Counted from the first letter of the stretch, positions 39,323 through 50,642 are shown. The stretch: 64,000 nt of DNA from Chromobotia macracanthus (GCA_036877525.1 JAZGTH010000063.1:1846501-1910500), one strand, 5' to 3'. The notes: generated by a model not told the origin, from the letters alone. Translations and numbers: made by a program.

Positions 39323-42300
39323 ATGAATATACAGGGTGCCAGCGGAGGCTGTGAGCGATCCAGAGGTCGCCGGCGCTCCAGCGATTGCTCCCGAGACTCC
39401 TCGCATGAGCGTGAAGGACAGCTCACGCCCTGTATTCGCAATGTGACGTCACCTACGCGGCAACAGAACAGCGGTAAGAAAACAAACCAGGTCTAATGTG
39501 GCTTTTCTTGTGAGTCAGAAAAAAAGCAATACTGTGATGTGATGTAAACAGATCGTGAAGGCAGCTCGTCACGGCCCAGCAGCCCCAGACCTCAGAGAGT
39601 TTCTCCCAGCAGCAGCAGTGGGGTGGCCAGCAGTCGCAACAGTAGCCTGTCCAGCTCTGAGGGAACCTACAAGAGCACGGGCACTGGAGAGATAATCTTT
39701 GTCTATGAGAATGTCAAAGATGGAGCTCGCAGCGTCCGCACATCAGAGAAGATCACACTGATTGTGGACAACACTCGCTTCGTGGTGGATCCCTCGATTT
39801 TCATAGCACAGCCCAACACGATGCTGGGCAGGTTAGCATTATACTGCTCTACTCTTCTGTCTGTTACAGAGTTTCACAACCAGGGTCTGGAGCCCTCAAC
39901 AAACTTCTAATGGACCTCAAGATAACTTAAAATTAAAACTATAACGAAACAAGCAATAAAATAAGCTAAAAGAACAAATTACAAATAAAGTTAAATTTGA
40001 TTGTTTTTATAACAAATATCTTTCTAGTTCTGCCAAGCTTTAGTATAGTTAAATATTCTGAGCCCTGATGTTAAAAAGGTTGCGATCCACTATGTTGAAG
40101 GTGTAGTTCACCCAAAATCATTCACCTTCATGTTGTTATGAAGGATGTCCAGGTTGCTCCGTTCCATTAGAATATGGGGCTGTTCCGTGTTTTGAAGAAC
40201 GTGAGGGCGAGCAGATTTGAGTTAAAAAGAAATGTCTGTTGGAAGTTGTTTCTCAGCAGTGTTTCTGTGTGTATGTGTTGTAGAATGTTTGGATCTGGGC
40301 GGGAGCACAACTTCACTCGGCCCAATGAGAAGGGAGAGTATGAGGTGGCAGAGGGCATCAGCTCCACTGTGTTCAGAGCCATTTTGGTGAGTCTTTATCT
40401 CTGCACACACTAACAGGGCTCCTGGGTGTTAGAAGCTAATGTAAACTCCTGTCCAGTTTATCCCCAGCTCACCTCTGTGTACAGTCAACAGGCAGAGAGA
40501 ACAAGATAACGCTCACTCGTTTATTTGCATTAGAGTAATTTTTCAAAATGATTCATAATTCTTCACATTATGATTCGTCTCTTACGTTGATGAAGTTCAG
40601 AGGGAAGCCTGTCAGTGTTGTGTTAGGTGGAGTTGAAGTGAGGTCAGTGTTTGTGCCTGTAGTTCAGAGCCGTGTAGAGAATCAATAAACCTACAGATGA
40701 ATGTGTGAAACTGTCACTGACTGCTACTCCCCTGAGAGAGAGGAATAATCGTGTGTGTGTGTGTGTGAGCTCACACAAGTGTCGGAATAGTGTTACTAGC
40801 AGCAACAAATGAAATGTGAAAATTTATTCAAAACTTGGAATACCAAAGAGATTATGCTAATTGTTGTCTTCTGAATTAAATGACTACATCTTTGGCACTT
40901 TTTTTTATTCGAGCTTTTCAAGAGGCTGTAGTGGAGAGAGAACTACTGGGTGATAGTGACTTATCCCAGTCTGAATTTGAACCTGGTTCACTGGTGTGAG
41001 TGTTTGAACTGAATCGGCTCACAAAACTTGGGCTTGTATCCATGAGTTTCAGAGGACTGTGTGTTTAATTGCTGCAGCATGTCTGATGGCAGCACTTGTG
41101 TTTGTCTGTTCCTCTGTAACTGTCAGGATTATTATAAATCTGGGATAATCCGCTGTCCTGATGGAATCTCCATCCCTGAGCTGAGAGAAGCATGCGATTA
41201 CCTGTGCATCTCCTTTGACTACAGTACCATCAAGTGCCGAGACCTGAGTGAGTGATGTCTTCTTTACAAATCCTTTTGTCTTGATTTGAAATCTGTTGGT
41301 TTTTCTGGTTCTGTGCTGATGATGATCTGGACTCTCACTAGGTGCTCTGATGCACGAGCTGTCCAACGATGGCGCTCGGCGGCAGTTTGACTTCTATCTG
41401 GAGGAGATGGTGCTGCCTCTGATGGTGGCCAGCGCTCAAAGTGGAGAGAGAGAGTGTCACATTGTGGTGCTCACAGATGATGATGTGGTGGACTGGGACG
41501 AGGAGTACCCACCCCAGATGGGAGAGGAGTATTCACAGAGTAAAATTACACCTCCATCTTCAAGAACTTGAATGAGGTTTACTTTGTCTGCAGTTACTAC
41601 AAAGTATCTTTCTGCTTTTCTCGTTACAGTAATATACAGTACAAAACTGTATCGCTTCTTCAAGTACATAGAAAACCGTGATGTAGCCAAATCAGTTCTG
41701 AAAGAGCGAGGACTCAAGAAAATCAGACTGGGTATTGAAGGTAAAAAACTGCAAATCTTCTGTGTCACTTCTGTGTCACAAATCTTCACAGCCACTTAAT
41801 TCATGTTAACTGTTTTGTTTTGAATTAAAATATGCAATCTTATTTTAATTACATAAAGGAATAGTTTCACCCAAAAATTATAACTCTTGTCTATCAAAAT
41901 ATACTGTTACATTTATGCTTTTGTCAGACGTTTCTATCCAGCGTGACTTACAGTACATTCAAGTGATACATTTGATCAGTGTGCGTGTTCCCTGAGAATC
42001 GAACCCATAACTTTGCACTGCTAGTGCAATGCTCTACCTGTAGAGCTACAGGAACACTGTGTCATACAGCACAGGGAAAATGTTACATATAAAACCATAT
42101 TAACTTTCTACTTTGCATCTACAGGTTATCCAACATACAAAGAGAAGGTGAAGAAGCGTCCAGGAGGTCGTCCTGAAGTGATCTATAATTACGTGCAGAG
42201 ACCTTTCATCCGCATGTCCTGGGAGAAGGAGGAGGGCAAGAGTCGACACGTGGACTTCCAGTGCGTGAAGAGCAAGTCTATTACAAACCTGGCAGCAGCG

Positions 42301-42414
42301 GCCGCTGATATTCCCCAGGACCAGCTGGTGGTGCTCCACCCCGGACCGCAGGTGGATGAGCTGGACATCCTGCCCATCCACCCTGACCCCGACGCCCCCT
42401 CTCCTGCCGTCTGA
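39323..42414 (+). CDS. btbd10: BTB/POZ domain protein 10
   Basis: BTBD10 (also GMRP1) is an adaptor reported to bind Akt and PP2A and keep Akt phosphorylated. Coding exons are 39323-39473, 39552-39831, 40284-40386, 41127-41247, 41342-41539, 41630-41740 and 42125-42414 (TGA 42412-42414); all phases close to 417 aa. Residues 1-95 are Ser/Arg-rich (SRDSSHER, SRPSSPRP). The BTB fold starts near residue 117 (ITLIVDNTRFVVDPSIF, NTMLGRMFGSG, STVFRAIL). The conserved C-terminal region follows, including VVLTDDDVVDWDEEYPP, RFFKYIENRDVA and FIRMSWEKEEGKSRHVDFQ. The ATG is chosen because an in-frame TAG (39293-39295) precedes it within exon 2. Human BTBD10 (475 aa) has a longer N-terminus. The C-terminal tail differs from human, as expected. 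KCTD20 is the nearest paralogue; the N-terminal ASGG-ERSR and QLTPCIRNVTSPTRQ stretches fit BTBD10. Confidence 0.95.
40101..40140 (+). repeat. Fragment of 'TAGTTCACCCAAAA' repeat
   Basis: TAGTTCACCCAAAATCATTCACCTTCATG resembles the end of a short non-autonomous element abundant in cyprinid genomes. It lies in a btbd10 intron; only one end is visible. Confidence 0.5.
40750..40768. repeat. (GT)n microsatellite
   Basis: A short GT run in a btbd10 intron. Confidence 0.8.
41855..41880 (+). repeat. Fragment of 'TAGTTTCACCCAAAAA' repeat
   Basis: AAAGGAATAGTTTCACCCAA matches the inverted end of the foldback element at 44290-44476. It sits directly before the SINE in btbd10's last intron. Confidence 0.5.
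41903..42056 (-). mobile_element. tRNA-derived SINE copy, minus strand
   Basis: On the minus strand the head reads GTTCCTGTAGCTCTACAGG, then B box GGTTCGATTCT, then CAGGGAACACGCACACTGAT and a tail GTAAGTCACGCTGGATAGAA..GTCTGACAAAAGCATAAATG. It is the same family as the copy near 6.7 kb but has a better preserved B box. It lies antisense in the last btbd10 intron. The tRNA-like part is a SINE promoter, not a tRNA gene. Confidence 0.82.
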
Positions 42415-42950
42415 CCGCACGCGCTGCTTCATCAGCATGATCCAGTGACACTACAACCAGAATGCCTTCTGCACTGTCTCCTCAGCCTTACAGCCGCAAC
42501 CACTCACTACTGTATTAAAAACCCCAGCGTGGACTCGGGATGTTGGCATGGGCAATGCTCTCCTGTTCTGCTTTCTGCTCTTTTTTTACTTGACCAAAGG
42601 AAATTTATTTTTGTTTGTTGTTTGAAAAAAGGTTAGCACCTCATCTATTTTGTAATCGGGCCTGTTACACGATTGATTATTACAAATGTTCTTTTCCATT
42701 TTACGGTAATGTTCTTACTGCATCAAGTATTATCACCATCTGTTCTGCTTTCATGTAATGCGTTTGGCTTTTGTGCCACTGTTCGTTTGTCCCCTGGATC
42801 TCTGCAGATCTCCTGTGCAGCATGATTTCTCAGGAGCTTGAATCGCCTGAATCAATGCAGTCTTTCTTTCTGAACCTTTATTTATCTGCTCACGATCTGT
42901 CTGTTCGGCGCTTGAATTCATTGTATTAATAAAGCTATATAGTATAATGT
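42415..42950 (+). other. btbd10: btbd10 3' UTR
   Basis: Non-coding sequence after the btbd10 stop runs to the poly(A) signal at 42928-42933. No other gene is visible in it. Confidence 0.75.
42928..42933 (+). terminator. btbd10 polyadenylation signal
   Basis: AATAAA (in TATTAATAAAGCTATA) lies 514 bases after the stop codon, with T/G-rich sequence downstream. Confidence 0.75.
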
Positions 42951-43609
42951 ATTGTGTATAATGTGTAACGTTGCATTACTAGTTGCTTTGTTGATTTTGG
43001 GGGTTTATGTCCAGCATTTGTTGGTGTAAGTAAAAACATCATAATAGAAACTCTTTCCATGTAAAAGCTGGGCCTGTTTAAAATTCAGTGCATTGTTAGC
43101 GAATACAGAATACATGCAGCATGTCTTTAAGACCATCTGCAATATGACTGGTCAGAAAAGATTTTAGGAAATCTTTAGAAAATGTTTGTTCAGAGGTTAA
43201 GATCAGGCCCCATGAGACAGAGTCGGTGTGATAAGGTGACGCATAGCAAAATATTATATCTATGACTGACTTTAGAAAAGAAATGAACACTGGTGATATT
43301 TTTGAATTTAAAACATGATTGGTGAAAAAAAACAAGAAAAACTTCAAAAATAGGTGGTGCCTCTTTCAGTCTGTTTGAACCACATACATTCAGATAAAAA
43401 TTCATACGTTAGAATACACAGACGAGTGATACATTAAGCGTATATGCTGAAAAACAGAAATGCTGATAATGGCAATAAAAAAATCCTCAAAACAAAAAAA
43501 ACTGTGTTTTAAAATTGTTATAAAATTTTTGTTTGTGGGTGACAAATGACCCATTCTGTAGAAACTAATATTGGTGTGTTCATTCAGAACTTTCTTGATG
43601 TAACTGATG

Positions 43610-43615
43610 TTTAAT
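43610..43615 (-). terminator. Candidate bmal1 polyadenylation signal
   Basis: ATTAAA on the minus strand lies about 205 bases after the bmal1 stop codon. A minus-strand AATAAA near 42881-42886, inside the btbd10 3' UTR, is an alternative that would make the two transcripts overlap. Confidence 0.35.
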
Positions 43616-43819
43616 ATACAGTTACAGTATGTGAAGTGGGATTTTGAAGCAGCGAGATTTCACAGTGCAGGACACAGACAAACAGAAGCAAGCGACTGAC
43701 AAGAGTCTTCGGGGTTGGGGATGAGATTCAACACTTTAGATGTATCGCACTGCACCTGGTGTGGACAGTGTGACTGTAAAACAGAAGATCTGTTGTAGGT
43801 GTAGCATCACTCAGGGTTC

Positions 43820-46800
43820 TTACAGAGGCCAGGGCAGATCACTGAAATCCACCGGACCTCCCAGACCAGCATCAGCCTCCAACAGACTCATGATGATCGC
43901 CATGGCAGCCTCGTCACTGCTGGAGTCAGACTCATCCATGAGATCTCCAATGGCAACGTGTGAGTTATCACCTACAGAATAAAGATGCCATTGTTCAGTG
44001 ATTCAAAAGCAATACTGACACACCCATGTAAGTAGCTGAAGTCGTCTTTAAAACATACTTAAGACAGAGCTGTTGGAGCACGGATATCCTACAGTGTCCT
44101 GTCCCGACACCATCCCAGCAGAAGAAATGTCTGGAGTTCCATTTACAATCTGACCAGTGAGAAAAACAAAAAAGGCACTTTAATATACATTCTTCAGAGA
44201 CTAAACCTTATCTTTTTTTTAAACATTCTATGCAAGTCACTATGAAAAAGTCGAGCCAACCACATCTTGTCATTTAAAAAGAAACTTTCTCTTCTGTTGG
44301 GACACAAAAGAAGTTATTTTGAGAAATGTCTCAGTGGTTTTGTGTCCATACAGTCAACATTAAAATATCTTTTTTGTGTTCCTCGAAGTAAAAAGTCAAA
44401 CAGGTTTGGAATGACGTGAAAGTGAGTAAATAATAGAAGAATTTTCATTTTTGGGTGTTTAACTGTCCTTTTAAGACTGAAATAACAATCAGATGGAGTA
44501 TTCTTGCAGTTATTTATAACATCTATTGTCTGTCCTAAACCCCTGCTACTGATGTCCGTACCTTCCTGCCTCCCGGTGAGGATGTGTCAGGAGGGGGTGT
44601 GCTGTTTGTTATATTGAGAGGGCTTGAGCCACAACTGGAGGGCGAGGAGCCTCTTATCCTGTTAATCAAATTAAAGGCAAAACCTGAACCAGTCTATTCC
44701 AAAGTCCAAAAAAGAGTGTAGATCATTAGATTAATGCTACATTACCTGATAACCCTCACATAAACTCACCTTTGGATCTCCATCACCTCCTCTGCGATCA
44801 TGCGGCCGATCTTTCCTGCCCCGGGTCTCGTACCTCCAGCAATTCCAGGCACAGTCTGAGGACCACGCCTCCCTGAGTCTGCAGCCAATCAAAACACAGA
44901 AAACATCAGCACAAACCATACAGATTACAAACAGAAGGTTATTCACAAACTCATTCATGCAGAACATTTCACTTTACAACAAAAGAAATATGCAGCACAT
45001 TTTATCAGAATTAAATCCTTTAAAATCCTGATGTTGGTAATACACACACAGTAATATACTTTAAAATTAGTTATCTGACACATTCTGACACATTCTTTAA
45101 TGCACAGAAACAATTATCTAGCCAGGCACAAAGCAACAAACAATAAATCCCTTTAAATCTATTCATTTAATACCAAGATAAGAAATTATTTTATTATTAA
45201 TATCTCTTTTATGAGTTCAGGTCCTATAAGACTTTGTCAGTTGCTTTGTTTTTAAATGGGTAGCTCTACCCAAAAGAAAAAAATATCATCTGTTCCCTCA
45301 GCACAAGATTTGTTTTTGCTTGAGAAGTTTCTGACTGTGGTTAGGTAAATTAATCAGCGTACTGTCACCAGCTGTAATGACACAGTCCATACTCTGGGGG
45401 GAGGCACTGAGCTGAGGGTAACCTGGATCAGACCCCTCAAGAGAACTGCCACTGGAAACACACATAATCTGACTTTACCGAACCAATTCACTCCACATGA
45501 GATCATAAGAATGTTGGGATAACTCAGGAAATAAATTATTAGAAACAAGAATGTCTGTTGACTTACAACACAACAGTATTAGTGGATACGATGTATTCTA
45601 CTTCTTTGGTCCAAGGGTTCATGAAACTGAACCAGTGACTTCTTAAAGTTATGAAAGATCCGTCTTTAATCTTGAACTTGTAACAGTTAGTTTTGATCTT
45701 CTCTCTCATCTGTAGTACTGCAAACAGAGAGACTGTGAGATGCAGACAGAGATCATTCAGCAAGAGTGTGAAGGTGGAGAAATGATGGTTACCCTGTCTG
45801 TGGCATTCAGCGAGATGTGTGATATCATCCTGATGAAAATACTCATAGAAGGATGTGCCTAGAAGCTCCTGAGGTAGATAAGACAGAATAACTGTGGCCC
45901 TGAAACCAAAGGAAACATCTGTCATTCACTGAAACATTCCTCAAAATGAAAGAGTTCATGTGAAACTAAGATACTTGTGGTGAGGAGCAGGAGTACATCA
46001 GAGCAAATGAACTGCAGCTGGATAGAGCAGTCAAACAGAAACACAAGCAAGCATCAGTTCCACACCCTAACAATCACTTTTGAGATTTTGGTTTGAAAAT
46101 CTCCAGCTGACACTTCTAGTGTTCCCCGCTCAAAATGTTCTCACAGATTATGACATCATAGTAAATTTGCATCCTGAATTGCAATTGGTCCTCTTTCTTG
46201 CATTTATTTTCATAGTGAGTTGTGATTGGTCTTTTCTAACCATCTATAGCTGCAAAAGGTAATCAGACGCTACATCATGTGTCGTCTGTAAGATGTGAGC
46301 TGGGTGTCATGAAAGCAGCGACTCTTTTGCTGGCACTGCTGTTCTCATCAGAAAATGCAAATCTACTTTCAATGTGTCGACAATTATAGTTTAACACAAA
46401 CAGAACTGTCACAGAGAGGCAGAGTGGAGCATTTTTAGTGTTTGCTCTATATTTCAGCCTCTACCGCACCCTTCTCCATTCTTATATTTAGATATTGACC
46501 AGCACTGAACTCACTTAAACAAATAATCTGTCACGCTGAATTAAGGGTTGGTCATAAAACCACCAAACAAACACAAACTAACTCTAGCTGTAGAGCCATG
46601 GCATTGTTGAGGTCTGGCGCTCATTACAAATACATTTCATTCAGGAATATCCACTGATTACTGTCAAATCCAGATCTTAGCACTTGCCTTTGGTCCACAA
46701 AGACGAACTTCCCATCGATGGCATGGCGTGAGACATACTCAGTAGGTTTCACACGGATGTCTTCGTTCATGGGCTGAGGGACAATGTGAGGATGCAGTCG

Positions 46801-49800
46801 GCCGATGGCCACCAAACAGCTGAGATTACAGCCTTCACTATCAGACTCATTGTCTTCATCTAAACCCATCTTAGTGGGCAGCCAGCTCTTCAGATAACCT
46901 GTGCTGTGGATGGTGCAGAAGCTTTTGCGATCGGCTGCAGAGAGAAACAAGCATGTGTTATTTACACATTTAAATGGTCCATGGTCCAAATGGTTATTTC
47001 CAATAAAAATGATGTACCTTTCTTTTTGGAGCATGTGGAGGCAAAGTCTTTGTCCTCCATTTTAACCAGGGGCCTGTTGCACTTCATTCTACAGAAGAAG
47101 GAGCGTCGGGCCCCTGAGCGGAGTCTGGAGGGCCCGGGGGCCACGTCTGTCCTAACTGGCAGCCCAGCTGAGAAAAGAACAACACACCATATGACGGCTC
47201 TGAAACGATGTCTCAAACAGTAAAAAATGGCTAAATAATATCTCAAATGAGAAGCAGAAAAACAGGACCTTTGTTCTAAAACCTAGATCACAGACATCAA
47301 TCTTCAAGAACAATTCATTCCCAGAATGCGCTGCGACGAGTACTTACATTTACTAATTGAAACACCTTTATCCGAAGTTACAATTACACATTACAAATAA
47401 AAAGAGCATTTAACAATAGCCAACAATAAACACAGTCTACAGTCTAACCACATTTACAGAAGGAAAACTTGAACGTAATCCAAGAAAAACATCTTCAAAA
47501 GTGACTTACTTTTAGCATCAATGAGTCTCTCACGAGGTGCCGTGTCAGATGAGGAGAGCTGCTCCTTTACTTTCGCAATGTCTTTGGGATGCAAATAATC
47601 AAACAAACTCTGGCCAATCAGATCGTTCTGAGGGATGGAGAAGCAGTAACATCACATTCTGATGGAGCGTGAGGTTTTCATTCGTTCTGTGTAAGCATTA
47701 ACAGGTCAAACCTGGCTGTAATTCAGAATTTTGTAGACAGACTCGGACACAAACAGAATCTTCCCTCGATCACAGCCGACAACAAAGAGAAAACCATCAG
47801 CAGCCTGAGAAGCAGAGATATCATTATATAATATTTCTTTACGTTACGGGTTAATGTACAGACTGTCATTATCTCAAAATAAACAACTAAAAGTCTCGTA
47901 TCACTCCGAAAGGTGAATTATTTTCTATTATCCTGGTTATCACACCTGCTTTCCAAATAAATCAGTAAATGGACATGACGTATTGATTTGAGTTAAAATT
48001 AGTTGATTATTTATGAAGAAAAGGATTGCTGAGTGTTGGGAGAGAACCAGAACAGAAGGAAATTGGTTGTCAAGGACGATGATCCAATATGCAGTTTTAT
48101 CATTCAATAATCAAAAATATTGCAATGGACCAATCAGAATCAATAATTCCAGAGAGCAATAACATCTAATATTTGAATGTCACCCTTAATATCAAGTGCT
48201 TGACTTCATCGTCTGACAGGAAGGCAGGTTTGTAGTTAGCTTCAGTGTAAGGGCTTGCTGCACCTTTAAAACACAGAAGTTATGGATCCTGTTAAAATGG
48301 ACAGTATTGGTTTGCCTGTTTGAATCATCAGGTAAATGTCATGGGAATGAATCTCACCCCGCAGTGTTTTCATGTGCTGCACCGCCATGCGCAGTACTGT
48401 GAGTTTGTCCAGCTTGCGGGACATGGCGCTGCAGGTCGGCACAAGAGAAGCGAGCTCATCGATGAAGCTGTTCATCTTATCTCTGCGTCTCTTCTCTATC
48501 TGACTGTGAGCCTCTCTGTGGAGAGTACTAGAAGAGTTACAACAGGAAGTAATGAAGCACGTCTGTACAATGATAGAGTATATAAACACAGCACCTGGCA
48601 TTCCTAATGCGACCCTGCTGATCCACACAGTCCCTGTTCAGAGAAAAACACTATGAATAATGTAATTCTAGACATATAAATATTTTAAAAAGTTTTCAAC
48701 ATTAAAATTGTTCAGGAAAATGACTTCGTACATCCATTACAAAAGGGCCTCAAATCCAGTTTAGAAAAGCCACTTCAAACTGTCTCGCACAAGTCTAGCA
48801 TCCTTACAGTATGAGATTATACAGAAACCACGTCTGATAATTATTCACTGGAGTAAAGTGGGAGGAAAAGCCATGCTCTCCTCCACATGACAGCCAACAT
48901 AAAACACAACAGTTTGTCTAGAGCTGAATCTGTTTCCAATGTACAGCCATCAGATCCATTTACCTTCCAAGTTTTTCCTTATCTGTGTCCATACTGTCAC
49001 TGGAAAAATAAACAGTAAACAATTACATTAGCCTCAATTGTTTGAGTCAACTTTTGTATTTTGAATGTACACAAAAACAAGCATTTCACATGTAAAGGCT
49101 TGAAGTAAAAGATTCTAATATTTATGTGAACTGATGATATTTCACTCACATTACAGAATAATCACAGTGGTTAGTTAAGATGCTTAATTCTTCCTGGTTA
49201 GAGTCATTACAGGTCACTGAGTATGGTAACAGTTAGTACTGTATCTTATGTCATTTCCCGCAGCATCAGCTCAGTCGTTTCATAACTGCTCATTTTACAC
49301 CCTGATTATCTGACACTGTTTTCACAACAACCAGTTGATAACATCTGTGACCTGCTGCTTATGTGACTGTTTTCCATTAGAATAATGTAATACCTTAAAA
49401 CATTTCAGTTACAATCACTGCCACTGTTGATGATTTTCTGTCTATACTCACAGTAAAACAAGCTATTCATTGTATTTGATCGAATAAGTCTAATAATCTC
49501 TGGATTAAACATCTACACTGTCAGGCTGTATGTTGGATCCCAACGTCTCTCTGATACAAAAAGTGCTGGAGCAGATCTGATTATCTGTTTTTTCTTCATT
49601 GATACTCACTGACCATTCAGTCTCAGATGATTCTGAGTGCTGTAAGTTTGGGATGAGGAACCTCATCCATGAAGACTCAGATCTGAGAGGATAAAAGGAA
49701 ACTATATCTAGTTTCAAATTTTAAATACATTTAATTAAAACGTCTATCCTCAAAGGGGGAATACATGTACAAAAGTGTACTGTGTCAGTACCACGGTTCA

Positions 49801-50481
49801 GTGATGGTATTTTCACATCCAACAACTTTTTTTGTACCCTGATTTTACCATCATTAGTAAATGTTATTACCATGGTCTTCTGTGGTGTATTTTTATGGTA
49901 CCTTTTGTAAAAGAATGGAAAGAACGATATATGCTGGTGATACTTACTCAAAAGAAAATCCATCGATTCTGTGAAAAGACAAACATTGACAAAGATAATT
50001 TTAAATCATTTTAAAAATAATTGAGTTTGATATCATTCTGTGGTGTAAATTATATTTTGAACATTTTTGGAAGAGCATAGCAGACTTTAACTTAAACAAA
50101 ATTGATATAAATAATTTAGCAAATATTGTAATCAGCAAGACATGAATGTGCCTGAAGTTTAGAAAACACTGCATTACAAATGAGTTTGGAGTTTACAACA
50201 AATGTCATTTTAATATTTAAAATGTATATTGGAGTTTATGTGAATGTATGTGAATGCTCTTGGAGCTGATGTGAATGTATGTGAATGCTCTTGGAGTTGG
50301 AGATGATGTTGATGTGAATGCTCTTGAAGATGTCTTTGGTCTGGTAATAATAAATCTCTTACTCATAGTCAGTGCAGCTGCTCTTTCTCTTGCGCGTGAA
50401 GTCCAGACCCAGTGTGCTCATGGAGCTGGGGGACAGGAACTCATTCATCGTGGAGGAGATGTCCATTCTTTGGTCTGCCAT
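43820..50481 (-). CDS. bmal1: Circadian transcription factor BMAL1 (ARNTL)
   Basis: BMAL1 pairs with CLOCK or NPAS2 on E-boxes to drive per and cry. Seventeen coding exons close in phase to 616 aa (human about 626): 50363-50481, 49948-49968, 48964-48999, 48595-48633, 48358-48515, 48184-48263, 47712-47804, 47510-47627, 47018-47167, 46688-46934, 45793-45899, 45567-45717, 45369-45451, 44770-44878, 44562-44658, 44059-44149 and 43820-43971. Residues: MADQRMDISSTMNEFLSPSS start; basic TRKRK at 29-33; bHLH about 72-125 (REAHSQIEKRRRDKMNSF); PAS-A about 145-220; VKME, matching the known sumoylation site, at 256-259; PAS-B and PAC about 345-440; C-terminal transactivation helix AIIMSLLEADAG and the conserved WPL end. 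All borders are GT-AG except the intron after 46688, which starts GC. The start is the conserved MADQ Met. Paralogue (1a/1b) unresolved; bmal2 is excluded by sequence and synteny. Confidence 0.96.
44290..44476 (-). mobile_element. Foldback-type short repeat in a bmal1 intron
   Basis: Two arms point inward: GGACACAAAAGAAGTTATTT near 44300 and AAATATCTTTTTTGTGTTCC near 44365-44385. An end TTTCATTTTTGGGTG..CTTTTAAG follows. This structure is typical of an abundant non-autonomous DNA element of cyprinids; the family name is not assigned. Truncated relatives lie near 40.1, 41.86 and 51.6 kb. Confidence 0.6.
47341..47392 (-). repeat. SINE tail fragment
   Basis: ACTTACATTTAC..AACACCTTTATCCGAAGTTACA resembles the reverse complement of the 3' tail of the SINEs near 6.7 and 42.0 kb. 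No head is present. It lies in a bmal1 intron. Confidence 0.45.
49735..49915. repeat. Palindrome-rich interspersed repeat in bmal1 intron
   Basis: Repeated pieces of the type AGTACCACGGT, ATGGTATTTT, TTACCATGGTC and TTTATGGTACCTTTTGT alternate in both orientations. This resembles an old foldback element. It lies just downstream of the 21-nt exon of bmal1. Confidence 0.45.
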
Positions 50482-50611
50482 CAGATCATCTTAAAGAAAA
50501 AACAGTCTCTCTCACTATCAAATCAACAATTTTCTAAAGGAAACACAACATAGAAATATAAAAGAAACTTTCCTCAAACCTACCAGAGAGGTTGATGAGA
50601 GTCAAGCTTAC

Positions 50612-50642
50612 TTCAGCATCTCCTGTCTGTCACAGTCAGCCT
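50612..50642 (-). other. bmal1: Candidate bmal1 5' UTR exon
   Basis: On the minus strand the acceptor TTTGCCTGCAG is followed by 31 bases and the donor GAA|GTAAGC. A second donor, CTCTG|GTAGGT, would extend the exon to 50584. The sequence is non-coding; if the longer form is used it contains a mini-ORF ATG CTG AAG TAA. It lies 123 bases upstream of the first coding exon. Confidence 0.45.
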
